14,300 nt of DNA from Labilithrix sp. (GTDB taxonomy: Bacteria > Myxococcota > Polyangia > Polyangiales > Polyangiaceae), in contig JAQBQL010000200.1 in the NCBI GenBank assembly GCA_028287035.1, forward strand, positions 1 to 14,300, in the 5' to 3' direction. Shown here piece by piece: positions 6,300 to 14,028 of this stretch. Numbering within the stretch: the first letter of the stretch is position 1; each line of letters starts with the position of its first letter. The notes beneath the pieces were generated by a model. That model made no database searches, was not told the origin of the DNA, and saw nothing but the letters and a program-made list of their open reading frames with translations. The translations under genes were made by a program, and so were the position numbers.

Positions 6300-8963
6300 T
6301 CAGAGGTTCACGTAGAGCTGCCACTTGAGGAGCAGCGTGTCGACCGCCGCCGACCGGCCGACCGGCACGAAGCTGAGCTGCGCCGGCTCGCCGAGGGTGA
6401 TCGCGCTGGCGGGCGTCTGCGTGCGATTGGCCACGAAGTAGAGCACCGACCCGAGGCTGTATTCCCAGCGGAGCACCACGTTCACGTTGATCGAGGCATC
6501 GAGGAAGTCGGGGCTGACCGCCGGCGCCGCCACCGGGACGAGCGCGTCGAGCCGCGCCGGGTCCGATCCGGGCCCGGTCTCGTCGGTGGTGAACGACCGG
6601 AACCTGCCGTAGTGACCGGCTGCCAGATAGAGCTGTCCGAACGTCTGGAGCGCGAGGCGCGGCGTGATCGTGAAGTTGAGCCGCGCCGTCGTCGCGAAGC
6701 TCGAGGCGCGCAGCTCGCCGAACACCATCTCGTGAGGAGTCTCGCCGAACGTCGCGAACCGCGTCTCGCCCGTCGTGTAGCTCGCGCTCGGTACGAGCTC
6801 GAGCTCGAGCTGCGGGTGGACGCGGAAGATCGCCCGCGACTTGAGGTCGAGGAGCCCGCCCTTCGGGGTCTTCTGCGCGAAGAGGTTGAGCTCCCCATAC
6901 ACGGCCTTGCTCTTGTCGGTCGCGAGCTGGGCGGCGATGCCGGGACGCGAGGGGCGCTCCAGCGGCACGCCGTTGCCGACCTCGCGGTCGTCGAGGCGCC
7001 GCTCGTCGAAGTTGACCTCGAGATAGGAGGTCCAGAAGTTCTGGTAACGAACGAGGGTATCGGTCAGCCAGCGCCGGTTCGCGTTCTGGCCATTCAGGTT
7101 GTAACGCCCGGTGACCTCGATCCACGTCTTCGTCTCGATGGTGGGACCGATGGGCTCGAACGTCCGATATTCGAGATTGGCATAATAGAAGTGCTGGTTC
7201 TGGCGCTCCATGTAGCCGAGGTCGTTGAAATCGAGGTGACGGCTGGCGAGCTGGTACTGGGCATTCCAGGCGAGCCCCGAGCCGCCTTCGCGCGTTGCCA
7301 CGAGCTGCGCGCCGTAACCGGCATTGCCGCTCCCGATGGTGCTCCCGTCCCTCGTGACGCGCGGCGGACCTTCCTGGATGAGCGAGGCGATCGCCTGGCC
7401 GGAGAGCAGGATCTCGTTGTTCGCCGACCGCCAGACCGCGTCGGCGCTGCCGACGTACGCGTCATGGGTGCAGCGCGCGCCGCGCGCGATCTCCGTGCCG
7501 TCCGGACATACCGTCTGCACCGCGCCGCCCGCGGAAGGCGGCGCGTAGAAGGGATACTTGTCCGTCCGCTCGGCGCGCACCACGGCGGTGCCGAGCACGC
7601 CGACGTGCGCCCGCCCGCCCTCGAGGTCGTGCTTCAGGCGGAGCGCACCGAACGCGGTGGTGGGCTCGGCGAGCGTCTCCTTGCGATAGCCGCCGGGCTC
7701 CTGGACCTCCACGGTATTCGGCGCGGTGAGGGCCGACATCGCGCCGAGCGACCAGCTGCGCCCGAGCCGTCCCACGAGCTTGGTGGCGCCGAGGATGGTC
7801 GACGCGTCGGGCGCGCTCACCAGGATGTCCCCCTGCCCCGCCCCGTTCATCACCGGCCGCAGGCTCGGCGACCGCGGACGGAGCCCGATACGGCGCGTGT
7901 AGAGGAGCGTGAACGGCCGCCCGAAGAAGAGGGGCGCGGGCTGCTCGAAGATGTCCGCGCCCTCCACGAAGAACGGCCGCTTCTCGGGAAAGAAGGATTC
8001 GAAGTTCGACAGGTTCAGGAAGAGCTCGTCGCCCTCGACCTGCGTGAAGTCGGGATTGATCGTCCCGTCGAGGGTGAGGTCGGGGGTCAGGTGCCAGCGG
8101 AGGTCGAGCCCCGCCGAGGCGCCGGGGGTCAGGCCTCGCTCGAGCGTCACGTCGGTGCGGTCGCGCCGGACGAGGCGGGTCAGCACGAAGGGCCGCAGCT
8201 CGAGGTCGGGCCGCGGTGACATGCGGAGATCGACGAGCCGTCCGTACCGCGCGACCTCGCTCGTCACGTTGCGCGGGACGAAGGCCCACTCGTCCGTCTC
8301 CTGCCGCATCGAGGTGTACCGGCGCGCCTGGAAGCCCCAGGTGGTCACGCTGCCCGCGGCGAAGCGCAGGACGCGGAGCGGGATGCGGATCTCGGCAGTC
8401 CAGCCGCCCTCGCGCAGCTTGGTGCGCGCGTCCCAGTTCTCGTCCCACCCCGGGTTGTAGCGGGTCCCCTCGTAGACGACGTCGTTCGATCGGATGCCGT
8501 CGCGGAGGACCCCCGCCGCGTTGACGGTGAACTCGAACGCGGTCTTGCCGAGCGCGCGGCTGTCGATGACCACCGAGACGGTATCGGCCTCGATCTCGCG
8601 GTCGCGCCGCGCCATCCGCGCCACCACGGGGACGGTTCGCTGCTCCACGTCGAAGGCCACGTAGATCGCGGCGTCGTCGTAGAGGACCCGCATCGTCGTG
8701 CGCTCGGTGGGCGCGCTCCCCTCCACCGGGAACTTCTGCGTGAAGGCGCTCGTCGCGGCCGCGGTGGCCCAGACGGGGTCGCTCAGATCTCCGTCGAGCT
8801 TCGGGGCCTCGGCGGTGCGCGTCGGGGCGAGCGTGGGCAAAGGCGCCGCCGCGGGAGCCGCGGGCGGCGCCACCTGAGCAAGGAGCGCGATGGCAGCTGC
8901 GGCGGCGAGCACGACGGGGCGCGCGACTCTAGCAGCATGCGCCGGTCGGCGCGCGGCGTTCAC
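6300..8963 (-). CDS. DUF5916 outer-membrane protein with N-terminal CBM9-like domain
   Basis: Large exported protein of 887 residues. Residues 1-40 look like a Sec signal peptide (Arg-rich start, Ala-rich core at 16-30, small residues to 40). A CBM9-like carbohydrate-binding beta-sandwich covers about 52-240: LDGDLSDPVWATA (56-68), TERTTMRVLYDDAAIYVAF (86-104), FEFTVNAAGVLRDG (143-156), WTAEIRIPLRVLRF (188-201). From about 250 the DUF5916 barrel follows, with the conserved DLTLDGTINPDFTQVEGDE (295-313) and FFPEKRPFFVEGADIF (324-339), then many alternating strands to a C-terminal LKWQLYVNL that fits an outer-membrane barrel end. This architecture is common in Bacteroidetes and deltaproteobacteria; its function is unproven. 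The GTG start lies 18 bp after the ATP-grasp stop, suggesting one operon. There is no strong ribosome site. Confidence 0.9.
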   Translation of the reverse strand: MNAARRPAHAARVARPVVLAAAAAIALLAQVAPPAAPAAAPLPTLAPTRTAEAPKLDGDLSDPVWATAAATSAFTQKFPVEGSAPTERTTMRVLYDDAAIYVAFDVEQRTVPVVARMARRDREIEADTVSVVIDSRALGKTAFEFTVNAAGVLRDGIRSNDVVYEGTRYNPGWDENWDARTKLREGGWTAEIRIPLRVLRFAAGSVTTWGFQARRYTSMRQETDEWAFVPRNVTSEVARYGRLVDLRMSPRPDLELRPFVLTRLVRRDRTDVTLERGLTPGASAGLDLRWHLTPDLTLDGTINPDFTQVEGDELFLNLSNFESFFPEKRPFFVEGADIFEQPAPLFFGRPFTLLYTRRIGLRPRSPSLRPVMNGAGQGDILVSAPDASTILGATKLVGRLGRSWSLGAMSALTAPNTVEVQEPGGYRKETLAEPTTAFGALRLKHDLEGGRAHVGVLGTAVVRAERTDKYPFYAPPSAGGAVQTVCPDGTEIARGARCTHDAYVGSADAVWRSANNEILLSGQAIASLIQEGPPRVTRDGSTIGSGNAGYGAQLVATREGGSGLAWNAQYQLASRHLDFNDLGYMERQNQHFYYANLEYRTFEPIGPTIETKTWIEVTGRYNLNGQNANRRWLTDTLVRYQNFWTSYLEVNFDERRLDDREVGNGVPLERPSRPGIAAQLATDKSKAVYGELNLFAQKTPKGGLLDLKSRAIFRVHPQLELELVPSASYTTGETRFATFGETPHEMVFGELRASSFATTARLNFTITPRLALQTFGQLYLAAGHYGRFRSFTTDETGPGSDPARLDALVPVAAPAVSPDFLDASINVNVVLRWEYSLGSVLYFVANRTQTPASAITLGEPAQLSFVPVGRSAAVDTLLLKWQLYVNL

Positions 8964-8981
8964 GCGGCGCCGGAGCCGTGA

Positions 8982-9851
8982 TCACAGTCCGAGACCGACG
9001 GGAAACCCCATCGAGTAGCGCGCGTTGATCTCGCTGCACGGCTGGAGCGAGAGCCCTCCTCCCGCGGCGGCATACGTGAATGCGTCGACCCCGAACGGAC
9101 CGAAGTACCCGGACGAGGCGAGCGCAGCGACGACCCGCTCGCCCTGGGCGCGGAGCGGACCTTCCACCTCCGGCTCGGGCGCGAGAAGCGGGACCGTCGC
9201 CACCCATGCGCCGCGGAGGTCGCAGCGCTGCTCGACGACGCGCCCCCACGTCACCGCGCCGCGGGCGTCGAGCAGCCCGTGGAGCCCGTACTCCTTCACG
9301 ACGTGCACGTCGGGCTCGATCTGGACGCCGGCGCCTCCGCGGAGGCTCGCCGCAAGGAACGCGCGATCCTCGCCGGTCGCGGCGCCGCGGACGACGCGCT
9401 GCCCTCGTCCGGTCATGCCGAAGGCGCGCTTGATCCGCCACCCGTCGCCGACCGGCGGCGTTCCCGCGAGCGCCCGCTCCGCCTCCGCAAGGTCCGTCGC
9501 GAAGACGCTTCCCGGCAGCCCGGGACCGAGCGCGGCGGCGAACGCGCGCGAGTTCACGCGCGCGAGGACGGTCACCGGCGGCGCGGGCTCCGGCGTCGCT
9601 CCGGCGCGCTCGAGCAGGAGAAGCGCCCGCGGCGTCGGACAGAACGCGCGGCCCACGCGGCCCCTCGCCGACCCGGGCGCGGTGAGCGCGTCGACCACGA
9701 GATCGTCCGGACCGAGAAGCGTCCGCGCGAGCACCGCCCCGCGTCTCGTCATCGCCGCGTGCACCGCCGCCGAGGGCGCGTACGTGCGCGGCGCCGCGAG
9801 CTCGAGGTCCGCGTCGAGGTTCAGCACCCAGGCAAGCCCGCCGGTCTCCAT
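8982..9851 (-). CDS. ATP-grasp ligase-like protein
   Basis: Cytosolic protein of 289 residues with the ATP-grasp plan, a fold that joins a carboxylate (via acyl phosphate) to an amine or thiol. The N-terminal part (1-135) would be the pre-ATP-grasp domain, starting LAWVLNLDADLELA (6-19). The nucleotide-binding lobe shows WRIKRAFGMTGRGQR (138-152, K141 and a glycine-rich loop), and VVKEYGLHG (184-192) is a candidate adenine-contact segment. FGPFGVDAF (250-258, D256) and SEINARYSMGF (273-283, E274 and N276) give the E-x-N metal site. I chose ATG 9851, which falls 17 bp after the DUF455 stop; GTG 9896 is in frame and would overlap DUF455 by 28 bp. I cannot assign a known subfamily or substrate. 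Tight linkage to DUF455 suggests they act on the same compound. Confidence 0.8.
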   Translation of the reverse strand: METGGLAWVLNLDADLELAAPRTYAPSAAVHAAMTRRGAVLARTLLGPDDLVVDALTAPGSARGRVGRAFCPTPRALLLLERAGATPEPAPPVTVLARVNSRAFAAALGPGLPGSVFATDLAEAERALAGTPPVGDGWRIKRAFGMTGRGQRVVRGAATGEDRAFLAASLRGGAGVQIEPDVHVVKEYGLHGLLDARGAVTWGRVVEQRCDLRGAWVATVPLLAPEPEVEGPLRAQGERVVAALASSGYFGPFGVDAFTYAAAGGGLSLQPCSEINARYSMGFPVGLGL

Positions 9852-9868
9852 CCGGGGCGCCGCGACGT

Positions 9869-10666
9869 TCAGGGCGCGCGCGGCGCCGGCTCCCACGCCT
9901 CGAGAGCGTCGAGGAAGACGTCGGGTTGCCCGGCGCGGGTGCGGGGGCCGCGCTGCAGCGGCCGTCCGCGCATGAGCAGCGGGGAGAGCGGCGGCGGGAG
10001 CGCCTTCTCCCAGGTCTGGAAGGTGAGCTCCCCCTCGAACGCGGCGAACCAGCGCGCGCCGAAGCGGACGTGAGCGATCTCCTCGAGCCCGACGATCTCC
10101 TGCACGCGCGCGCCCTGCTCGTCACCCGCCTCGCGGAAGCGCGCCGCGTAGGAGGCGGTGTGCTCGAGGTTCGCGCTCTCGAAGCCGAGGCCCATGGCGG
10201 CCACGAACGATCCGGGCGTCTCGCAACGGGGCACCCGCTCCCAGAACCAGTCGCGCACCGTGAAGGCGCCGACCTCGAAGCCGAGCCGGCGGATCTCGCG
10301 CGCATAGAGATCCATGTGGCGGATCTCGTCGAGCGCGATACGCGCGAGCCCGGACCGGAACTCCTGCGGGGTCGCCGGGAACGCGAGGAGCGCCCACGCC
10401 ATGAGCTCGGCGGCCTGCAGCTCGTGATGCAGGAACGTGTGGAGCGCGCGGGCGCGGCCATGCTCGGAGTTGAGGCCGCGCGTCTTGTGGGCCTTCGTCT
10501 CGATGCGCAGCTCGGGCGGTCGCCCCGGGCCCGCGAGCCGGCGCGCCGGAGCGTTCTCCTCCCACGTGGCGGGCACCGGCGGCGGAGCGAGCTTGTGGGG
10601 GAGCGAAGACGCGAGGACGTAGTCCCACGCCCACCGCTCGACCGTGCCTTCCGCCGGAGCGCTCAT
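9869..10666 (-). CDS. DUF455 family ferritin-like di-iron protein
   Basis: Soluble protein of 265 residues, matching DUF455 in length and sequence. It belongs to the ferritin-like superfamily of four-helix di-iron proteins (which includes MiaE-type hydroxylases), but its own reaction is not established. Candidate iron ligands can be read along the helices: E82 and E87 in LHHELQAAEL (79-88), E114 and H117 in DEIRH (113-117), E163 and E168 in GFESANLEH (161-169), and E196 and H199 in LEEIAH (194-199). The repeated E-x2-H pairs support an intact metal site. N-terminal and C-terminal tails (1-50, 225-265) are proline-rich. It starts 16 bp after the DUF1993 stop and its end abuts or overlaps the ATP-grasp gene. 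Confidence 0.88.
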   Translation of the reverse strand: MSAPAEGTVERWAWDYVLASSLPHKLAPPPVPATWEENAPARRLAGPGRPPELRIETKAHKTRGLNSEHGRARALHTFLHHELQAAELMAWALLAFPATPQEFRSGLARIALDEIRHMDLYAREIRRLGFEVGAFTVRDWFWERVPRCETPGSFVAAMGLGFESANLEHTASYAARFREAGDEQGARVQEIVGLEEIAHVRFGARWFAAFEGELTFQTWEKALPPPLSPLLMRGRPLQRGPRTRAGQPDVFLDALEAWEPAPRAP

Positions 10667-10682
10667 CCGCGTGGCCCGCGCC

Positions 10683-11195
10683 TCACACGTCGACCAGCGA
10701 CATCGAGGAGTAGTAGTCGGACTTGCCGAGCTCGACGCCGTTGTGCCGGAGGATCGCGTACGCCGTCACCGCGTGGAAGTAGAAGTTCGGCATGGCGAAC
10801 TCGTTCGCGTAGTTCGCGGCGGTGAGCCCCTTGCCGGGCATGAACGTCAGCGGGACGATGCGGTCCTTGCTGGTCGCGAAGTCGGCGTCGGTGAAGCCCT
10901 CGAGGTAGGCGATCGTGGCGGCGATGCGCGCGCGGACGTCCGCGAAGGTCACCTCGGTGTCCGCGTTCTTGGGCGCCTCCTTGCCGGACACGCGTGACGC
11001 GAGGAACTTCGCGGTGTCGCACGCGATCTGGAACTGTCGAACGAGCGGGAGCTGGTCGGGGGCGAGGCGCGCCTGGAGGAGCGTGTTCGCGTCGAACTTC
11101 CTGGCGGCCGCGTGGGCCTCGGCCTTCGTGAGCCACGCCTCCATGCTCTTCAAGGTCTTCAGCGTCTGCGGGACGGTGCCGGAAAAGAGGGACAT
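10683..11195 (-). CDS. DUF1993 family protein (DinB-like fold)
   Basis: Small soluble protein of 170 residues. The sequence fits DUF1993 throughout: KAEAHAAARKFD (24-35), LLQARLAPDQLPLVRQFQIA (39-58), DTAKFLASRV (60-69), and PNFYFHAVTAYAILRHNGVELGK (136-158). DUF1993 is placed with DinB-like four-helix proteins that often carry a histidine-bound metal; H141 and H151 are the visible candidates, with H28 in the first helix. Function is unknown; thiol-related or stress roles are only guesses from the fold. ATG 11195 is selected because the family's N-terminal MSL begins there; the open frame continues upstream into unlikely Arg-rich sequence. It lies 50 bp after the acyl-CoA synthetase stop and 16 bp before DUF455. 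Confidence 0.88.
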   Translation of the reverse strand: MSLFSGTVPQTLKTLKSMEAWLTKAEAHAAARKFDANTLLQARLAPDQLPLVRQFQIACDTAKFLASRVSGKEAPKNADTEVTFADVRARIAATIAYLEGFTDADFATSKDRIVPLTFMPGKGLTAANYANEFAMPNFYFHAVTAYAILRHNGVELGKSDYYSSMSLVDV

Positions 11196-11245
11196 GGCGG
11201 GATACTCACCCGCGGCCCGTCCGGACACAAGTCGCCACGCGGGGC

Positions 11246-12790
11246 TCAGGCCTTGCCGAAACGCTCGCGGAGGACGCGCTTCAGGAGCTTGCCCGCGGTG
11301 TTCTTCGGCAGCTCGTCGACGAAGATCACGCGCTTCGGCACCTTGTACGGCGCGAGGCTCGTTCGCGCGTGGGCGACGAGGTCCTCCTCGGTGCACGACG
11401 CTCCTTCCTTCTTCACGACGACCGCGGTGACGGCCTCGATCCACTTCGGATCGGGCAGCGGGATGACCGCGACCTCGCGGACCGCAGGATGCGTGAAGAG
11501 CGCCTCCTCGACCTCCCGCGAAGCGACGACCACGCCGCCGCTCTTGATGATGTCCTTCTTGCGGTCGACGATCGTGATGAACCCCTCGGCGTCGATGCTC
11601 GCGAGATCGCCCGAGTGGAACCAGCCGCCGCGGAAAGCCTCCTCCGTCTCTTCCGGCTTGTCCCAGTAGCCGGTGCAGAGCTGCGGCGACCGGTAGACGA
11701 CCTCCCCCACCGCGTCAGCAGGCACGTCGTTCAGGTCGTCGTCGACGACGCGCATCTCGACGAAGGGCACCGCGCGTCCGGCGGCGGCGGGCCGCGCGTC
11801 GTGCTCGTCGGGCAGCAGCACCGTCGCGAGCGGGCCGATCTCGGACTGGCCGAAGCAGTTGTAGAACCCGAGGTCCGGCAGGAGCTCGCGCAGCCGGAGC
11901 AGCACCGGCGTCGGCATGATCGAGGCGCCGTAGTAGGCCTTCTTCAGCGTGCGCGCGGGCGCCGCGTCGTGCTCGAGCCGCGCGAGGATCGCGATCCACA
12001 CCGTGGGCGCGGCGAAGAACGCGACGATGTTCTCGCGCGCGAAGGTCTCGAGGATCTTCACTGGATCGGGCGTCTCGAGCAGCCAGTTCGGCGCGCCGAC
12101 CATGAGGCTCGGCATGAGGAACACGTGCATCTGCGCCGAGTGGTAGAGCGGCAGCGCGTGGAGCTGGGGCTCGCCGGGACGGAGCTCGAGCGCGATCGCG
12201 GAGCTCGCGTAGTGGTGCACGAACGCGCGATGGGTGAGGATCGCCCCCTTCGGCGCGCCGGTCGTCCCCGACGTGTAGAGGAGCTGCGCGACGTCGTCGT
12301 CCGACACCTCCGGGAGCGCGGCGTCGGGCGCGGCCTCCGCAAGCGCCCAGGCGAGGACGTCCCGCTCACCCTTGGCCTCGCGGAGCGAGCCGGTCACGGG
12401 GACGGCGACGCCCGACGCCGCGAGCGCCGGCTGGAGAGACGCATCGCAGAACACCGCGCGCGCCCCCGACTGCTGGAGGATGTAGCCGAGCTCGGCGCCC
12501 GTCAGCGCATAGTTGACGGGAACGTGCACGAGGCCGGCCTTCACCGCGCCGAGCCAGAGGAGGACGTACGCGTCCGAGTTCTTGCCGAAGGCGGCCACGC
12601 GCTCTCCCTTCGCCAGCCCGAGCCGGGCGAGGTGGCGGGCCACGCGGGTGCTCGCCGCGTCGAGGTCCTCGTAGCTCCACGTGCGGTCCTCGAACCGGAG
12701 GGCGAGGGCCCGGGGGACGCGCCGTGCGCTCCGCGCGAGGATGCTCCCGACCGTGGAGGGAAACGCGTGGGTCGTGCCCGGATGGCTCAT
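11246..12790 (-). CDS. AMP-forming acyl-CoA synthetase (fatty-acid-CoA ligase family)
   Basis: Cytosolic adenylate-forming enzyme of 514 residues: carboxylate plus ATP gives acyl-AMP, then acyl-CoA. Motifs in order: P-loop LLYTSGTTGAPKGA (170-183), LPLYHSAQMHVF (213-224), YYGASIMP (286-293), YNCFGQSEIGPL (310-321, the YGxTE-like site with Ser for Thr), TGYWDKPEET (373-382), WFHSGDLA (390-397), DRKKDIIKSGG (409-419, hinge and start of the C-terminal lid) and NTAGKLLKR (497-505) with catalytic Lys501. After the hinge the common GGEN is GGVV (418-421), a small oddity. The true start is ATG 12790 before SHPGTTH, although the frame is open to 12970. It is divergent from the PP2C gene and leads the minus-strand cluster. 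Chain length specificity is not readable. Confidence 0.93.
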   Translation of the reverse strand: MSHPGTTHAFPSTVGSILARSARRVPRALALRFEDRTWSYEDLDAASTRVARHLARLGLAKGERVAAFGKNSDAYVLLWLGAVKAGLVHVPVNYALTGAELGYILQQSGARAVFCDASLQPALAASGVAVPVTGSLREAKGERDVLAWALAEAAPDAALPEVSDDDVAQLLYTSGTTGAPKGAILTHRAFVHHYASSAIALELRPGEPQLHALPLYHSAQMHVFLMPSLMVGAPNWLLETPDPVKILETFARENIVAFFAAPTVWIAILARLEHDAAPARTLKKAYYGASIMPTPVLLRLRELLPDLGFYNCFGQSEIGPLATVLLPDEHDARPAAAGRAVPFVEMRVVDDDLNDVPADAVGEVVYRSPQLCTGYWDKPEETEEAFRGGWFHSGDLASIDAEGFITIVDRKKDIIKSGGVVVASREVEEALFTHPAVREVAVIPLPDPKWIEAVTAVVVKKEGASCTEEDLVAHARTSLAPYKVPKRVIFVDELPKNTAGKLLKRVLRERFGKA

Positions 12791-12969
12791 CGATCCGACT
12801 CTACCGACGTTCGCGCGGCGCGCGTCCGGCGAGCAAAACCGCACTGGCCCTCGCGATCTGGGACGATTCGCCACGTCGCATGGCCACGCGCGCGCCCGAT
12901 CGGCCGAAAATTTCGACGCGGAACGGCAGTTGCTGAAGGATGCCCACGTGGAGCTTCCGAGGTAACCCA
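12791..12969. promoter_or_regulatory. Divergent intergenic region, probable two-way promoter
   Basis: This 179-bp gap separates the acyl-CoA synthetase (-) from the PP2C phosphatase (+), so promoters for both should lie here. I see no convincing -35/-10 pair. The only AT-rich patch, CGAAAATTTCG at 12905-12915, is nearly palindromic and stands out in GC-rich DNA; it could belong to a promoter or operator. Confidence 0.3.
12959..12963 (+). promoter_or_regulatory. Ribosome binding site deciding the PP2C start
   Basis: GAGGT lies 6 bases before ATG 12970. It favours this ATG over an in-frame ATG at 12940, which has no such site and would add ten residues unlike the family. Confidence 0.6.
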
Positions 12970-13944
12970 ATGGCCGCTACTCCTCTTACGGTGAACGAAA
13001 TCAACGACTCCGCTCCTGCCTCCGCCGCCCAACCGGCCGCTGGCGCCTCGCCGTCACTCTCCGCCTCGCCCACCGCGCCGTTCTACGTGAGCGTCGCCGG
13101 CGTGACCGACATCGGAAAGGTTCGCGAGAAGAACGAGGACACCTTCGTGGTCGCCGACCTGACGGGCGGCACGCTGCTCGACGGCGTGCCCCACCAGCGC
13201 TTCGACGTCGGCGAGCGCGGCGTCCTGCTCGCCGTCTCCGACGGCATGGGCGGCGCTGCCGCGGGCGAGGTCGCGAGCGCGCTCGTCGTCGAGACGCTGA
13301 CGCTGGCCCTCGCCGATGCACCCGCCACCTCGCCGCGGCCGGCGCTCCTCAACGAGGCCGTCCAGAAGGCGCACCGCGCCGTGTGGGACACCGCCACGCG
13401 CGAGGCGAAGAAGATGGGCGCCACGCTCACCGCGGTCTTCGTGCACGCCGCGCAGGCGTACATCGCCGAGGTCGGCGACTCGCGCGCGTACCTCCTTCGC
13501 GCCGGGCGCCTTTGTCAGCTCACGCACGACCAGAGCATGGTCCAGATGCTCGTCGACACCGGCGTCATCGAGCCGGAACAGGCCGAGACGTCGCCGATCC
13601 GCAACGTCATCCTCCAGGCGATGGGCAACCAGCCCAACGTGAAGGTCGCCCTGGCGCGCCTCGATCTGCGCGACCGCGACTGCTTCATCCTCTGCTCGGA
13701 CGGGCTCACCACCATGGTGAGCGACGAGGAGATCAAGCAGGTCGTCCTCGCGTCGGGCCGGCCCGAGATCGCGGCGCAGCGCCTGGTCGACCTCGCGAAC
13801 GAGCGCGGCGGCAAGGACAACGTCACGGTGGTCATCGCCGGCATCGGCGGCGGCCTCACTCCGCCCTCGGACGACGAGAGCATCACCGACACCTTCGAGG
13901 TGCTCACCGCCTTCACGCCGCCCGGCATGCCGCCGAAGGGCTGA
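12970..13944 (+). CDS. PP2C-type serine/threonine protein phosphatase
   Basis: Cytosolic metal-dependent phosphatase of 324 residues that removes phosphate from Ser/Thr, normally opposing Hanks-type kinases. PP2C motifs: TDIGKVREKNEDTF (46-59, R52 and D57), AVSDGMGGAAAGE (88-100, metal ligand D91), GATLTAVFV (150-158), EVGDSRAYLL (167-176), RNVILQAMG (211-219), FILCSDGLTTMV (239-250, D244) and GGKDNVTVV (280-288, D283). All metal-binding aspartates are present, so it should be active. The first 37 residues are Ala/Ser/Pro-rich and look disordered; the last 30 (295-324) are an acidic then Pro-rich tail containing several Thr. Good ribosome site GAGGT upstream. The next gene on the same strand codes for a cyclic-nucleotide-binding domain, 84 bp away; no kinase gene is seen here. 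Confidence 0.95.
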   Translation: MAATPLTVNEINDSAPASAAQPAAGASPSLSASPTAPFYVSVAGVTDIGKVREKNEDTFVVADLTGGTLLDGVPHQRFDVGERGVLLAVSDGMGGAAAGEVASALVVETLTLALADAPATSPRPALLNEAVQKAHRAVWDTATREAKKMGATLTAVFVHAAQAYIAEVGDSRAYLLRAGRLCQLTHDQSMVQMLVDTGVIEPEQAETSPIRNVILQAMGNQPNVKVALARLDLRDRDCFILCSDGLTTMVSDEEIKQVVLASGRPEIAAQRLVDLANERGGKDNVTVVIAGIGGGLTPPSDDESITDTFEVLTAFTPPGMPPKG

Positions 13945-14013
13945 TCCTGGTGCGTGATTCCGCTTTCCGCCCGCAGCTGAGCTGACTAGGGTGCCCGATC
14001 GCGGTTCGTCCGC

Positions 14014-14020
14014 GAGGAGG
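14014..14020 (+). promoter_or_regulatory. Ribosome binding site of the cyclic-nucleotide-binding gene
   Basis: GAGGAGG lies 8 bases before GTG 14029, the best Shine-Dalgarno site in the window. It selects 14029 over the GTG at 14021, which directly abuts the site. Confidence 0.65.
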
Positions 14021-14028
14021 GTGCCCCC

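Noticed and set aside
6246..8219. 657-codon plus-strand open frame opposite the DUF5916 gene
   Set aside because: Composition is Arg/Glu/Val repetitive without recognisable motifs, and the other strand shows family-conserved segments throughout.
11196..11245. CCCGCG...CGCGGG arms between the acyl-CoA synthetase and DUF1993 genes as a terminator
   Set aside because: The arms are short, the loop is long and there is no T-run on the minus strand, so it does not justify splitting the operon.
12791..12970. N-terminal extension of the acyl-CoA synthetase to 12970
   Set aside because: The extension lacks family similarity, would overlap the PP2C start region, and ATG 12790 gives the normal length.
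11369..12994. 541-codon plus-strand frame opposite the acyl-CoA synthetase
   Set aside because: Antisense shadow with charged low-complexity product; the synthetase carries all adenylation motifs.
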